From Zygotorulaspora mrakii (taxonomy: Eukaryota; Ascomycota; Saccharomycetes; Saccharomycetales; Saccharomycetaceae), in assembly GCF_013402915.1 (NCBI RefSeq), contig NC_050720.1, forward strand, positions 992,001 through 1,056,000: a stretch of 64,000 nt of DNA. The letters run 5' to 3'. The notes under the pieces are model-generated. The model had not been told where the DNA came from, did not search any database, and was given only the letters and a program-made list of their open reading frames with translations. Positions 10,001-20,177 of this stretch are shown one piece after another (position 1 is the first letter of the stretch; each line of letters begins with the position of its first letter). The position numbers and the translations under genes were made by a program.

Positions 10001-11285
10001 ACCTAAAGGCTGATTTATAGTCTGAGTTAGATTTTGTATCTGACGCTATGGAAGCAAGATCACTTGGTACTTCTTTTGCAGATTTATAACCGTCTGCAGT
10101 CGTAGCAATACTGAACACTTGAGAAATGTTACGATTTGCTGCGATAGGCGAAGTGTTGAACGATCCCTTTCTTTCATTACTTTTGAACTGCAGTTCCTTT
10201 GGAATATCTGAACTATATTCGAGTAGATCATATCTATCATGCCTTATTGTTGCTAAATTTGTTACACTGTCACCCCACGAAGAACCGGAGGATATTCTGG
10301 TTTGCGCTTCATTTTCAGTGCCGTCTAACTGAAAATTGTTTATATCCATCGTATTTGTGAGTGGAATCTTAGAAGGAGAGTGATTAATTTCATTTACGTA
10401 ACCATCAACGGAGTTGGTTGAGAAACTATCACTTTCATTGTCATCGCTATAATATTGATTACCGATCCGCTCGCTCCCCTCAAACTGTATCATGCTTGTT
10501 TCTTGGCTATCGACCGTAGAAGAAGCGACAAGTGGCTCTGTTGGTGGTAAAATGAATTTGAAACTTTTACTTTCTTCATCCTCCGCCGTATTTGATCTAA
10601 GGTTTAGTTCGTCGGTTAGTTGTTTCAGCTTATGTATATTTACCTTCGAATCTAATATATGTGATAGTTTTTGATCTCTCTCAGTTATAGTATGCTCTTG
10701 TAATTCCTCTTTAGTGAGCACTGTATCTTTTTTATCACCTTCCTGTTCATCTTCCGATTCCGTGTCATACATCAGCAACTGGTTCTCCTTGTATTCAGCC
10801 GAGTTGGTGCTGTTGAGACTGAATTTTGATTGTTTCCATTGCGTATTATTTGACTGTTTGGGTTCCTCATGACAACTGCTTTTACAATATTCACTATTCT
10901 CGTCACTTTCATATGCCACGTTATGTTTTACGTCGCTCTTCTCTGCTGGCCACTCATGGAGGCTGACACCTTCACTGAAGACGACTGATTTCTTCGTTGG
11001 TAACGGTTTGTCCCCCTGGGCTTCGTCATTCAATTGAATGTCTCCCGTGATCACACTTGATTTAGCCTGCAGTGGCGTATTACTTTGCGTGTTGTGGGAA
11101 ATAATCATCTCCATTGTCTCGTCGCCAATTTCGTGCAATGGAATTCTCCAGCCGCTCCTACGCTCTTCATCTTCCGTAATGACACTCATCTCATTATCTA
11201 TTTCGGTAAGAAGAGTGTTTATTGCTTCACCAGCTTCACCAGCTTCACCAGCTTTTTCTGACTCACCCAGTAGTTCACCTGTCAT
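7038..11285 (-). CDS. BUD4: Bud-site selection and septin-associated protein Bud4
   Basis: Bud4 is an anillin-like landmark protein at the bud neck that directs axial budding and stabilises septin rings. With the first ATG at 11285 the protein has 1415 residues, close to the 1447 of S. cerevisiae. The open frame continues 31 codons upstream but without an ATG. The N terminus has a motif (LLTEIDNEM, then GDETMEM) like the start of S. cerevisiae Bud4. The long middle is acidic and Ser-rich. An anillin-homology block lies at about 1090-1260 and a PH domain at about 1283-1400. A GEA repeat lies near residue 15 (about 11225-11254). An Mcm1-Fkh element sits upstream. The position matches YJR092W. 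Confidence 0.94.
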   Translation of the reverse strand: MTGELLGESEKAGEAGEAGEAINTLLTEIDNEMSVITEDEERRSGWRIPLHEIGDETMEMIISHNTQSNTPLQAKSSVITGDIQLNDEAQGDKPLPTKKSVVFSEGVSLHEWPAEKSDVKHNVAYESDENSEYCKSSCHEEPKQSNNTQWKQSKFSLNSTNSAEYKENQLLMYDTESEDEQEGDKKDTVLTKEELQEHTITERDQKLSHILDSKVNIHKLKQLTDELNLRSNTAEDEESKSFKFILPPTEPLVASSTVDSQETSMIQFEGSERIGNQYYSDDNESDSFSTNSVDGYVNEINHSPSKIPLTNTMDINNFQLDGTENEAQTRISSGSSWGDSVTNLATIRHDRYDLLEYSSDIPKELQFKSNERKGSFNTSPIAANRNISQVFSIATTADGYKSAKEVPSDLASIASDTKSNSDYKSAFRSVEDLGISMNLPREEETLQDIHSRVENTIETCDFESTDEQNPDLYESRDVPQIPLLPLDFPSNFEHSKNSITENDCNETEDDHMTHDEGERAELEFTDLHDLSDTVNENEQFSSEASLRKESKNVTDMQKEEEKNDNEIESPTSDVDCPNIDAKAGETQVDQKDTRDQILLGTANRDDSKRCDMRFSESESKPILPPVQRVASIFIDDPFGDEGDTSGESLDLTKSVKPSNYLSIWHMQEEDIKYSSPAMSSNSQFSQYSVTTGTSAESSSHTPSTTPIESKYNKNTFKFKPRVISRSRFYSPDSKLEIPDYENDYVIANFETALDPLRRNTIISKRIQENIRNRRILHPRSASINEKLTYFPEAVATPEEEPAKKTDTSITQESFHEENSFDRTTQDLSEQNLALSSTSDQLDLLPCTVDSELGKGFVSFLETFDCDNKSTFSWQTHKEGSLNIWEDDHDLQWEIGDGRRKNASLEGINKLLADDNLQIDNSSFVENPMTPKKNSAILKSPVKEVSVGRGLSVKGYEADVAENGESDRESVKFTSFLASPNHRSSPQSGMKDTHVDSPFKILKAKKLEEHYCDLEEPPMEKEQASTPPTNADISAQFPLEKPQTVPLQTDNTASIKSETLAFPDKGTLYVKLKTVVNLPLHGLVHHNAKFSVEFDNGENVVRTPWAAASNEKSIGVEKEFEIVLDSKVENLNTVVITLKCRYEKPQAELTEVVEKVPIPKKFMFGKNKYEYKKRYVQKQVKHDEWDYLFAQDGSFGRCEIRLDEAFLNAIRFQEKFFSFNLTNEWSRKPDFNNLKKPIYELPRREPSTAATLNMEMCYLERSAPLEKFPKTLQIAHNIVKKFQTQQAITKEGFMLQEGGDVHSRIQRRYFKLQGNNMVGYHEITREPKVDINLLKVVNVFEPGNIPREGERNLTDLVLFGGSIRLTFENGEEIYFNSDTERDTESWYQVLRDVVDLNQCHQPWVKQLHEFTLLNSL

Positions 11286-12764
11286 TGCTTGGAACTCGAC
11301 GTCCTTCCGTTTACCCAGGTATAGACTGATATCAAAGTGAAATGTTTCTTGAGAGCAGCGAAGTCCAAACAATAACACTAGCCACTTAGTTCACGCTTTG
11401 ATTATATTTCTTTCTCATTGGGACTAATCCTCAAATGTCTATTTACATATTGCCTAATTAGGAAGCACCAAGTCCTATCATCAAATCGGGACATGAAAAA
11501 TGCAATTGAGGGACGAACGCGAAGTGCGTCCAAAAAAGGCAGCGGCAGCACTTCGTTGCTATGCCACCGCGTAACCATGTGACTGAGGTAATTCACGGAT
11601 CATGAATACAGCGCACCTGCGGACTGTACAGATTGGTGGCAGTCAAAAATGCTGAAGTAGCCCAGCCTTTATCCAGCACTCTTTATCATTTCTATGGAGC
11701 GCCTTTCCATGTGTGCTTTCCGAGTTGTTTCCGTCTGGACAGGCAATAATAGAGTGAGATCAATGAGATGTCCCATTCTTTTTTTATTTTTCTGCTTTCT
11801 GTGCTTCATCACCTGAAAAATTAAAAAAAAAGTCGCAAATGCGCACGGATATAGCAATTTTAATACAACCTTTACTACTGCCCTGCACGCGGTCATATGG
11901 GCTCTTTGTAATGCCATTTTTCCCCTCGTGAGCTAATAATAGCCACTTACATCTTGCGCGCCTCGTATAGCATTTGCAGAGAAAGCAGCATGAATGATTT
12001 TTTGTGGTCTCCTCGATGGCTTAGTGGTGAGTCAACCCTGTTTCGCTATACCAAACTTGTTCAATCCCGCACACTGCAGCCGAAATCTAGTGCGAATTGA
12101 AAGAAAACAAATTGATTATCCTCCTGGATTTCAAACCGTTGTGTCCAATGGCTCCACCACTGTAATTGTAGAAGTAAATTTCTCAACTAGGTCGCCCTCG
12201 AGGAGAGTCCACATCCGCAAGACAGTATGACCTACATGCTCTTCATCATACAAGTTAACTGACCTTGCTATGCGAAATTATTGAAAAAAGACCTCGTAGA
12301 AAAGTACGTATGTAAAAATAAGCCCTACACCCCATGGTAAAAAGAGTTCTCCCGCACTTTTCGAAGAAAAATGCTAATAGCTGCTAATTCTATTTTCAAC
12401 TCTACACGTAGACAGAGCATAAAAGAAAGATCTCGAAGTATAGGGGGAAACGTTGTGCATTGGAACTGTAGAAGGACAGGAGAAAAGTGAAATAATTTGA
12501 GCAAGACAGATATTTTGGCTACCTTCTGAAATACGAATTCCTTGACTGCTTCGGGGTTTTTGACAAAGAAAGTATTCCTTGAACTCACATAGTTTAACTC
12601 CTCACAACTAGTAATCGTTCAGCCTTCAGTTCGCGAAACATACCACAGCATTTGGTTTGCTGACAAGTATAGCTTTGTTTATAGTATATTGTCTTTGGCG
12701 GTTGGAAACAAGAGCATAGAGCATACAGGTGCACTGGTCTCCGAGACACTACTGTGAGGCGAAA
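11286..12764. promoter_or_regulatory. Divergent BUD4-JSN1 promoter region
   Basis: These 1.48 kb separate the two divergent starts. The BUD4-proximal part carries a CArG plus forkhead element. A long A/T inverted repeat lies at about 11773-11832, with runs of T followed about 22 bp later by runs of A. A tRNA-like patch at about 12010-12070 does not fold into a tRNA. The frames present are short and unconvincing. Confidence 0.55.
11440..11462 (-). promoter_or_regulatory. Composite Mcm1-Fkh element upstream of BUD4
   Basis: CCTAATTAGG at 11453-11462 is a perfect CC(A/T)6GG box (Mcm1). Six bases further toward BUD4, at 11440-11446, is GTAAATA (read on minus), a forkhead site. The pair lies about 155-177 bp before the BUD4 ATG. 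This is the layout of CLB2-cluster promoters, of which S. cerevisiae BUD4 is a member. Confidence 0.6.
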
Positions 12765-15700
12765 ATGTCAGACAGGAAAATTGCATCTGATGAGAGAGAT
12801 GACAGTGTGGCTAACGGAGTGAATAACAGCAGCAACGGCGGCGTACTGTCGAACATACCAGAGATAATTGATCCCGGAATCACCATACCTATCTACGAGG
12901 AGGATTACATGAGTGTCTCTGAGGGTGGCAATGGCTCGCAGCTGGATCAGCAGCAGCCTCAAAAATTGGGTTCTTACAGAGCTCGTGCAGGAAAGTTCTC
13001 CAATACTTTGAGTAATCTGTTGCCTTCAATCAGTGCTAAATTGCACCATTCAAAGAAGACGTCTTCGCAAATCAAAGGTGGCGAGGGAATCACGAACTCA
13101 ACTAATGTCGAATCAACCGTAGGAGCCAAAAACCCTCATACGACGCCTGCTAAGAACAAGAGTTATATGCCATCATTTGCTTCTGTGTCACTAGATGGCA
13201 CAGGGAATCTAACGCCACCACAGGAAATGGATAAATTGGTTTATTTTCCAGACTCCAGTTACTTAATGAATGCCCCTAGAACTTCGAATGATTCCTATAC
13301 TTTTGGTCAGAATGCATCAAATAAAATATCCAGAACAAGAAATAACACGGTGACCTCTCAGATCACTTCGATGTCATCAACGGCACCCAATGCAACATCC
13401 TCAAGTGCTATTTGGTCAACAAATCAAAGCCCGAGTGATCCATTACAGCAGCACATTTTTCAACAGTTTAGTGGTAATACTGTGAACTCTAATAATATGA
13501 CTAGCACTAGCCCCTTGCATGAATATTCAACTAATACGGCGTATTTTGATACTATGATGTCAGCAAGTACTGCTCCGACAACAGCAAAAATTCCAATTTC
13601 AAACAATAATACTGCATCTGTGACAGCTATGAGTAATAATGGTATTTTGAGTGGTCATCCAAGCAATACGAATGGAAAGAATTTGACTATCCCGGGATCT
13701 ATGTGGTCCCATAACAATAATATAAACAACAGATCAAGATCACATTCAAATGCTTCTAGCATATATACTGATGCTTCCCTTTACGAGCAGCCTGCAAGGT
13801 CACGAGCAACTTCTACATATACCCTTTCCCAGCCGGCACCACATTCCTCACAGGATATACCTTTGATTGAAGATGATGTCGATCCAAGATCAATTAATTG
13901 GGTAACAACAGATCCGGCTGTTCAACCAATTAATCAAATTTCAAATTTGCTGCCAACTAATACTATATCTATTTCTAACGTCTTCTCTTTGCAACAGCAA
14001 CAACCTCAATTACTGAATACAATCAACTTGACGAGTGCTTCCTTGGCGACCTTATGTTCCAAATATGGGACTGTGATCTCTGCCAGGACTTTAAGCTGTT
14101 TGAATATGGCGTTAGTTGAATTTGAATCTACAGAAAGTGCCATTCGAGCATATGAAGCTCTTCAGGGCAAAGAAGTTTCTGTTATTGGAGCTCCAAGCAC
14201 GGTTTCATTCGCAAAAGTTCTACCCATGCATCCGCAGGCCCCAAATCTAGTTGTTTCACCTATCAACGAAGCGGAAATCATGCAACAGCCGCTTCTTCAA
14301 GAACAGCTATTTAATGGTACTGTAAGCTTTCATCAGCAAGGTAATATAGCTCTACCAGTGTTTAACCAGCAACAGCATCAGCAACAACAACAACAACAAC
14401 CACAGCAACAGGAGCAACAGCATCAGCCACTTCATATGTCACAAAATCTCAGTTACTCACTTACGCATGTCTCACCGAATGAGAAAGAGCAATGCCCCTT
14501 TCCACTGCCTCCACCATGTTTTAAAGAGCAAGAAAAAGCAGTATGTGCAACCCTTGATCTATTTGGAGAAACCTACGATCAGAGTCAAACAGCACATGTT
14601 ATAAATAATGCTTTGAAACATAAGGGTACTGCTGAGACCAACAATTTTGGTCCTTTACCTGATCCAATACCAGCAAGAGACTTCGGCGCCCCGAAGTTAA
14701 GGGAATTGAGGAAGAATATTGATGCAAATTTACTGTCAGATTTGGAAATTGAGCAATTAGCCATGGCGATGTTAGATGAGTTACCAGAGTTGAGTTCCGA
14801 TTACTTGGGAAATACAATTGTTCAAAAGTTATTTATGCATTCCTCTGATATTATTAAGGACATTATGTTAAGGAAGACGAGTAAATTTTTAACGTCGATG
14901 GGTGTACACAAAAATGGTACATGGGCATGTCAGAAAATGATCAGCATGGCGCGAACTCCGAGGCAAATAATGCTTGTTACAAAAGGTGTCGAAAACCATT
15001 GTACTCCTTTATTCAATGATCAATTTGGCAACTATGTTATTCAGTGCGTTTTAAAGTTCGGATTCCCATGGAATAGTTTCATATTTGAAAGTATAATTGC
15101 CAATTTCTGGATAATTGCTCAAAATAGATATGGTGCTCGTGCAGTCAGAGCATGCCTCGAAGCTCATGATATAATCACCACGGAGCAAGCTTTGGTCATA
15201 AGTGCAATGATAGTCCAGTACGCTGAATATTTGGCAACAAATAGCAACGGTACCTTATTGGTAAGTTGGTTCCTTGATACATGTACCCTGACCCACAGAC
15301 ATTCTATTCTAGCTCCAAAGCTATCGAGCCATATTGTGGAACTGTGCCGTCACAGATTAGCTTCACTAACTGTACTCAAGGTCCTCAATTATAGAGGTGA
15401 TGACTCGGTGAGGAACGATATTCTCAAAGGAATCTTTGGTGACGTGGCATCAGACGAGCCAGTTCAAGCATTGCACCAAATCTTATGTGATACCAATTAT
15501 GGGCCTACGTTCATTTATAAAGTATTAACAATGTCATCCTTGGAAGGTGACGTAAAAACAAACGTTTTCAAGAAAGTTCGCCAGGTGTTGTTGGATGCAA
15601 CACCATCACAGCAGCATAGGCGTTTAATGGAGGAAGTTGGACTGATGCCTGCAAACGCATCGTCTCAAACTGGACAAGGCAAACATCGTTCAAGCATATC

Positions 15701-16106
15701 ACAGGTGTTTAATCAAGACGGGAACCATTTGCGTGGATTGTCCGTTTCAAGTGTCAGAAGCAGTGGATCAAGACACAACAATTTAGCTCCAACAACATCT
15801 GGCCAAGGTTCCACTCATACATCAAGCTCTGCAACTAATACCAATATCAATACTAATAATACAGGGTGGAATCCCAGTGCCACAAGTTATATGAATTATC
15901 CTGGGATGTTCCCTAATTACCATTCGAATGGTTATCCTGTGAATAGTGACGAACTCTCCAACCAATTCGACTCACTGACATTGAACAACAACACTCATCT
16001 GTCATTGCCACAATTGAGTCTAACGAACCAAAACAATACAACTAATTTAATATATCCAGTTAAAAGTAACACGAGCCAAGAGATGCCCCATAACATGCAC
16101 GGTTAG
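12765..16106 (+). CDS. JSN1: Puf-family RNA-binding protein Jsn1/Puf2 type
   Basis: This 1113-residue protein is the single counterpart of the S. cerevisiae duplicates Jsn1/Puf1 (YJR091C, 1091 residues) and Puf2 (YPR042C). These bind mRNAs, many encoding membrane proteins, and Jsn1 also links Arp2/3 to mitochondria. An RRM-like domain lies at about residues 405-490 and includes the block MALVEFESTESAIRAYEALQ. A glutamine-rich tract follows at about 535-555. Puf repeats lie at about 670-960, with recognisable repeats such as FNDQFGNYVIQCVLK and RYGARAVRACLE. Both ends are Ser/Asn/Thr-rich and probably disordered. The frame is open from a GTG at 12729, but the first ATG is 12765 and gives the family-like MSDRK start. 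Confidence 0.93.
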   Translation: MSDRKIASDERDDSVANGVNNSSNGGVLSNIPEIIDPGITIPIYEEDYMSVSEGGNGSQLDQQQPQKLGSYRARAGKFSNTLSNLLPSISAKLHHSKKTSSQIKGGEGITNSTNVESTVGAKNPHTTPAKNKSYMPSFASVSLDGTGNLTPPQEMDKLVYFPDSSYLMNAPRTSNDSYTFGQNASNKISRTRNNTVTSQITSMSSTAPNATSSSAIWSTNQSPSDPLQQHIFQQFSGNTVNSNNMTSTSPLHEYSTNTAYFDTMMSASTAPTTAKIPISNNNTASVTAMSNNGILSGHPSNTNGKNLTIPGSMWSHNNNINNRSRSHSNASSIYTDASLYEQPARSRATSTYTLSQPAPHSSQDIPLIEDDVDPRSINWVTTDPAVQPINQISNLLPTNTISISNVFSLQQQQPQLLNTINLTSASLATLCSKYGTVISARTLSCLNMALVEFESTESAIRAYEALQGKEVSVIGAPSTVSFAKVLPMHPQAPNLVVSPINEAEIMQQPLLQEQLFNGTVSFHQQGNIALPVFNQQQHQQQQQQQPQQQEQQHQPLHMSQNLSYSLTHVSPNEKEQCPFPLPPPCFKEQEKAVCATLDLFGETYDQSQTAHVINNALKHKGTAETNNFGPLPDPIPARDFGAPKLRELRKNIDANLLSDLEIEQLAMAMLDELPELSSDYLGNTIVQKLFMHSSDIIKDIMLRKTSKFLTSMGVHKNGTWACQKMISMARTPRQIMLVTKGVENHCTPLFNDQFGNYVIQCVLKFGFPWNSFIFESIIANFWIIAQNRYGARAVRACLEAHDIITTEQALVISAMIVQYAEYLATNSNGTLLVSWFLDTCTLTHRHSILAPKLSSHIVELCRHRLASLTVLKVLNYRGDDSVRNDILKGIFGDVASDEPVQALHQILCDTNYGPTFIYKVLTMSSLEGDVKTNVFKKVRQVLLDATPSQQHRRLMEEVGLMPANASSQTGQGKHRSSISQVFNQDGNHLRGLSVSSVRSSGSRHNNLAPTTSGQGSTHTSSSATNTNINTNNTGWNPSATSYMNYPGMFPNYHSNGYPVNSDELSNQFDSLTLNNNTHLSLPQLSLTNQNNTTNLIYPVKSNTSQEMPHNMHG
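14367..14430 (+). repeat. CAA/CAG repeat in JSN1
   Basis: An interrupted run of glutamine codons with a few His, Pro and Glu codons encodes a Q-rich linker between the RRM and the Puf repeats. Such tracts are prone to length change. Confidence 0.9.
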
Positions 16107-16747
16107 CACTGATAACTTCATCCAATGGAAAATGGTAGTCATTTAATAATGTAGCTGAAAATCTGTTCTGCCCATGATATATTGACTATTCTCAAAATAA
16201 TAGATTATTGTAAATTATATAAATAATTTTTGCGGTTTGAAAAGCTTAGCTTATTTCAAGGATAGTGTAAGATCAAGGGCACGCGTAATGTTGTCAAGAA
16301 ACACATAAAATAGAAAACAACAACATCATCATGACAAACATGATCCTTCGTAGTTACAGGAATATAACTGTTGCTCTATTACCTATCAAACTAGACAAAA
16401 AGGCCACATTTTCCGTCGATGTCTCCTGTTAAGAAAACATTACGTTATAAGTGATATTCACAAAAGCTTGTTTTAACCTTCTTGCTAGTAGTGATCAGAT
16501 AGTGAGGGTATGCATCGGAACGGCCGTAAATATAGGTTCCAAGGCTACAACATCTATTAACGTGACACAATAGACAGTGTTACATAATAAACAAGGAAGC
16601 AAGGCAACGTAATTGAGACGATTGCCAGGGTGAATCGAGCTTGTCTTACGACAGTATTGTGGAACGGTGCTTAAACTGACAGCCCTATTTGCCTCTTTCA
16701 AATCCGAAGAAGCGTTAAATCATATTCAACTTGAAAAGAGGGGTACA
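16107..16747. other. Intergenic JSN1-GRR1
   Basis: These 641 bp hold the JSN1 3' end, with an AT-rich TAAATTATATAAATAA-type tract at about 16200-16230, and the GRR1 promoter. The GRR1 frame is open upstream of its ATG to 16667, but only from a GTG. No other gene is visible. Confidence 0.55.
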
Positions 16748-19700
16748 ATGGCAAGCAATCGAGGGAATGAAACCTCAAATAATGTGCCAGCTGGCCTTCC
16801 CGCTTCTTGGTTCACGAGTGCTTTGCCATCAAGAGATTCCCTAACGCTTCAGGGACGTGAGTCACTTTCGCATGCACACCGTCAGCGGGTTTCCAGAATA
16901 ACACAGAATGAGAATGTTTTGAGAGATATATTCAGATCAAATACTAGAAGAACCAACACACGCTCACAAGGACATGGTATCGAAATAAGTTTTCAGAGTG
17001 AACCGCAAAATATCACGAATTCGCTACCGATCGAGTTTGAGGATGCGGAAAGTAATTCACAACTTGCTGCCGCGAACGAAACATCTGGTGCTGAAGAAAT
17101 AGCAGAACGAGACGTGGACATGTTGGATGGCATTCCAGGTATTTTAGATCTACAGGCAGAGGATTTAAGGAAGCTTCAAACTTTTCAAATAACTTTACAG
17201 CAGAAGGTACAGGCTTACCTAACGGTGATAGAAAAAAGACGAAATGGGATTTTGGGTGAAATAGGGATTGACAACAGCAAGCTTGAGAAAATGCAATTAG
17301 CTGATTCTCCTCAAGCGATTAATTTTTTGAATAAGCTGCAAAGGATAAGACTTCGGGCCATCGAAACGGAAACGATGGAATTACAACGTCTACGTATGAA
17401 ATTTTTGACAGTAGTAGAGGAGTATAGAAAGGCTATGAATGAGTATTGTCAGGCAAGAGTGGAAGGCAGAGAAATGCAGAACCCAACGGACTTTTTTCAG
17501 CATTGGATCGAGTCCTTAGATCCAAATGAAGTTTCTGTCTCAGAAGGATTGCAAGAATTATCGTCTTGTTCAAAACTTCTCATGACCAATTTATTAGCAG
17601 CAACGCAGTTTACCAAAAAGCCGAATTTCAAAAATGCTGTGTTTCCCTTAAACCATCTTCCATCAGAAATTTTGCATTTAGTGTTAGAAAAACTTAGTCA
17701 TAAATCAGATATTGGAAGCTTATTGACTGTGTGTAAGCTTTGGGCCCACATAATAGTGAAAATTCTATATTACAGACCTCACATCAATAAGAAATTACCA
17801 CTCGATTTATTTATGAGAACCATGAGTATCTCTTCTCAACAGACTGTCTTTGGATATAGATCAATGATTAAGAGACTTAATTTTTCGTTCGTGGGTGATC
17901 ACATGCATGATGAAGAACTATACCATTTTGTGGGCTGCAAAAACTTGGAGAGACTGACACTTGTCTTTTGTAAACATATTACAAGTAAATCCATATCAGA
18001 AGTCTTGAAAGGATGTAAATTTTTACAAAGTGTCGATATAACGGGTATAAAGGAGATTTCTGATGACATATTTGATACATTGGCCGAAAATTGCCCTCGT
18101 GTTCAAGGTTTTTATGTCCCGCAAGCCAAAAACGTTACACCAAGGGCTTTGAAAAATTTTATTACTCATGCACCAATGTTGAAACGAGTCAAAATTACGG
18201 CCAACAATAATATGAATGATGAAATTGTTGATCTTTTCGCGGAAAAATGTCCCATGTTAGTAGAAGTTGATATTACATTGACTCCAAATGTTCATGATCA
18301 CAGTCTATTGAAGTTATTCTCGAAGTTGAGTCAGTTGCGAGAATTCCGAATTACTCATAATACGAACGTGTCCGATAAGCTCTTTGTGGATCTAGTAAAA
18401 ACTGTAAGTTTGCTGCCTTCTTTAAGGTTACTGGATTTATCTGGTTGCGAAAACATTACAGATAAGACTATTGAGAGGGTAGTTTCACTTGCTCCAAAAT
18501 TGAGAAACGTATTTTTGGGTAAATGTAGCAGAATAACAGACGATTCATTACACCATCTTGCTAAACTGGGGAAAAATTTGCAAACTGTCCATTTTGGACA
18601 TTGTTTTAATATTAGTGACCAAGGTGTAAGGGTACTGGTGCAATCTTGTCCAAGAATCCAGTATGTGGACTTTGCCTGCTGTACTAATTTAACCAATAGA
18701 ACGCTTTATGAATTATCAGATCTCACTAAACTTAAGAGAATTGGTCTAGTCAAGTGTTCGCAAATGACTGATGAGGGCCTGTTAAACATGATATCTTTAC
18801 GTGGAAGGAATGATAGTTTAGAGAGGGTTCATTTATCCTATTGCTCAAATTTAACCATCTACCCCATATATGAACTATTAATGGCATGTCCAAGGCTGTC
18901 TCATTTATCATTAACGGCAGTACCATCATTTTTGAGACCAGATATCACTGCATTCTGCAGGCTAGCTCCCTCCGATTTTAGTGAGAATCAGCGGCAAATA
19001 TTCTGTGTATTTTCCGGTAAAGGAGTGCACAAACTTCGTCATTATTTGATGAGTCTAACAACACCTACAAGTGGACCGCAAACTGACCTTCGCGAAATTT
19101 TAACGAAATATATTGCGTCTAAGAGCATGTTACATGAGAATGAGGATATGGAAGAAGGTATTAATAGAATAACGAGAGAACTCAACCAAGATACAGCTGC
19201 AATATTAGCTGCGACAGGTCTAAGCCAGATTAACGGTGTAAATAATGATTTTCTGTTCCAGAATATTGACTTTGATCGATTAGACAACGTTTTTAGTTGG
19301 TACGAAAAAACTTCAGTAAATACTCGCATGACTATGGAGGAGATAGATCGACTGGTGTCTATGGTCGATAGAAAGTTTTGTGAAGATCCTTTTGAAGAAG
19401 AATACGATGATATGGATTCTATTGTTGCCCCCGGCGCAAATCCATTTTTCAACAAAGAGTTGTGCTACATAGTCAGAAAATTACATGAAGTTGATGATAG
19501 GGTAAACGACTTTGAAGTAAACGTTGCCAGCTTAGCACGTGTTCAGTTTCAATTCACTGGCTTTTTACTTCACGAAATGGCTCAAATATATATGCAAATG
19601 GTTGAACTCAATAGGCAGACATCCCAAATACAAGATCGCGTTTATGCCTCGGAAAATAGCTCGGATATTAATGGCTATTCAATATGGAGACTGATGTTCA

Positions 19701-20050
19701 TTGAAAAGTTTGTCGATCTTCTCAAGAAATACAAGCTTTCAACGGTAGTTCTAAGACTATATCTGAAGGATAGCATCACCTTATTAACAAGGCAGAGAGA
19801 AATTTTGCTTGCACAGCAACGAACATCATGGCATGAAAATGGTGAGACAAATGACCCTAATTTATGGCAGCAATTTGGTGACCGAATTCAAATTTCGCCA
19901 GATCAGATGCGAATAATTCAATTTGGATTACGGGGCCAAACAGCCTTGGGAGCGAACGGACTACAAGACCTTCCAGGTACTAATAATAACGATAATACTG
20001 AAGATCGCGCAGAAACTCCGGAAGACGATACGGTGTTAGAAGAGTCTTGA
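16748..20050 (+). CDS. GRR1: F-box and leucine-rich-repeat protein Grr1
   Basis: Grr1 is the substrate receptor of an SCF ubiquitin ligase that degrades G1 cyclins and Mth1/Std1, linking glucose sensing to the cell cycle. The protein has 1100 residues, against 1151 in S. cerevisiae. The F-box lies at about 298-345 (HLPSEILHLVLEKLSHKSDI), preceded by a helical region. A long array of cysteine-containing leucine-rich repeats fills about 370-740, with repeats such as LRLLDLSGCENITD and LKRIGLVKCSQMTD. The C-terminal third is helical and ends in an acidic tail. The start is the first ATG (16748), in a short MASN context. It follows JSN1 on the same strand, as YJR090C follows YJR091C. Confidence 0.94.
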   Translation: MASNRGNETSNNVPAGLPASWFTSALPSRDSLTLQGRESLSHAHRQRVSRITQNENVLRDIFRSNTRRTNTRSQGHGIEISFQSEPQNITNSLPIEFEDAESNSQLAAANETSGAEEIAERDVDMLDGIPGILDLQAEDLRKLQTFQITLQQKVQAYLTVIEKRRNGILGEIGIDNSKLEKMQLADSPQAINFLNKLQRIRLRAIETETMELQRLRMKFLTVVEEYRKAMNEYCQARVEGREMQNPTDFFQHWIESLDPNEVSVSEGLQELSSCSKLLMTNLLAATQFTKKPNFKNAVFPLNHLPSEILHLVLEKLSHKSDIGSLLTVCKLWAHIIVKILYYRPHINKKLPLDLFMRTMSISSQQTVFGYRSMIKRLNFSFVGDHMHDEELYHFVGCKNLERLTLVFCKHITSKSISEVLKGCKFLQSVDITGIKEISDDIFDTLAENCPRVQGFYVPQAKNVTPRALKNFITHAPMLKRVKITANNNMNDEIVDLFAEKCPMLVEVDITLTPNVHDHSLLKLFSKLSQLREFRITHNTNVSDKLFVDLVKTVSLLPSLRLLDLSGCENITDKTIERVVSLAPKLRNVFLGKCSRITDDSLHHLAKLGKNLQTVHFGHCFNISDQGVRVLVQSCPRIQYVDFACCTNLTNRTLYELSDLTKLKRIGLVKCSQMTDEGLLNMISLRGRNDSLERVHLSYCSNLTIYPIYELLMACPRLSHLSLTAVPSFLRPDITAFCRLAPSDFSENQRQIFCVFSGKGVHKLRHYLMSLTTPTSGPQTDLREILTKYIASKSMLHENEDMEEGINRITRELNQDTAAILAATGLSQINGVNNDFLFQNIDFDRLDNVFSWYEKTSVNTRMTMEEIDRLVSMVDRKFCEDPFEEEYDDMDSIVAPGANPFFNKELCYIVRKLHEVDDRVNDFEVNVASLARVQFQFTGFLLHEMAQIYMQMVELNRQTSQIQDRVYASENSSDINGYSIWRLMFIEKFVDLLKKYKLSTVVLRLYLKDSITLLTRQREILLAQQRTSWHENGETNDPNLWQQFGDRIQISPDQMRIIQFGLRGQTALGANGLQDLPGTNNNDNTEDRAETPEDDTVLEES

Positions 20051-20177
20051 AAGTGGCAGAAACATTTAACCTACAGATTGCATTATACATTTTTACCACC
20101 AGTGGGGATAATATATCACTATCTGGGATTAAGCAGATCGTTACATAAAACCAGATATGTCCATAAATTCTATTATT

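Noticed and set aside
7038..11378. BUD4 start at 11378
   Set aside because: The codon there is GTG; the first ATG is 11285 and aligns with the family start. The same reasoning moved the starts of FIP1, JSN1, GRR1, BIR1, VMA13, ARP7, BNA2, SRO7 and NTO1 to their first ATG.
12003..12080. tRNA-like patch with an A-box-like and a B-box-like stretch between BUD4 and JSN1
   Set aside because: The acceptor and T stems do not pair, so it does not fold as a tRNA. At best it is a decayed relic.
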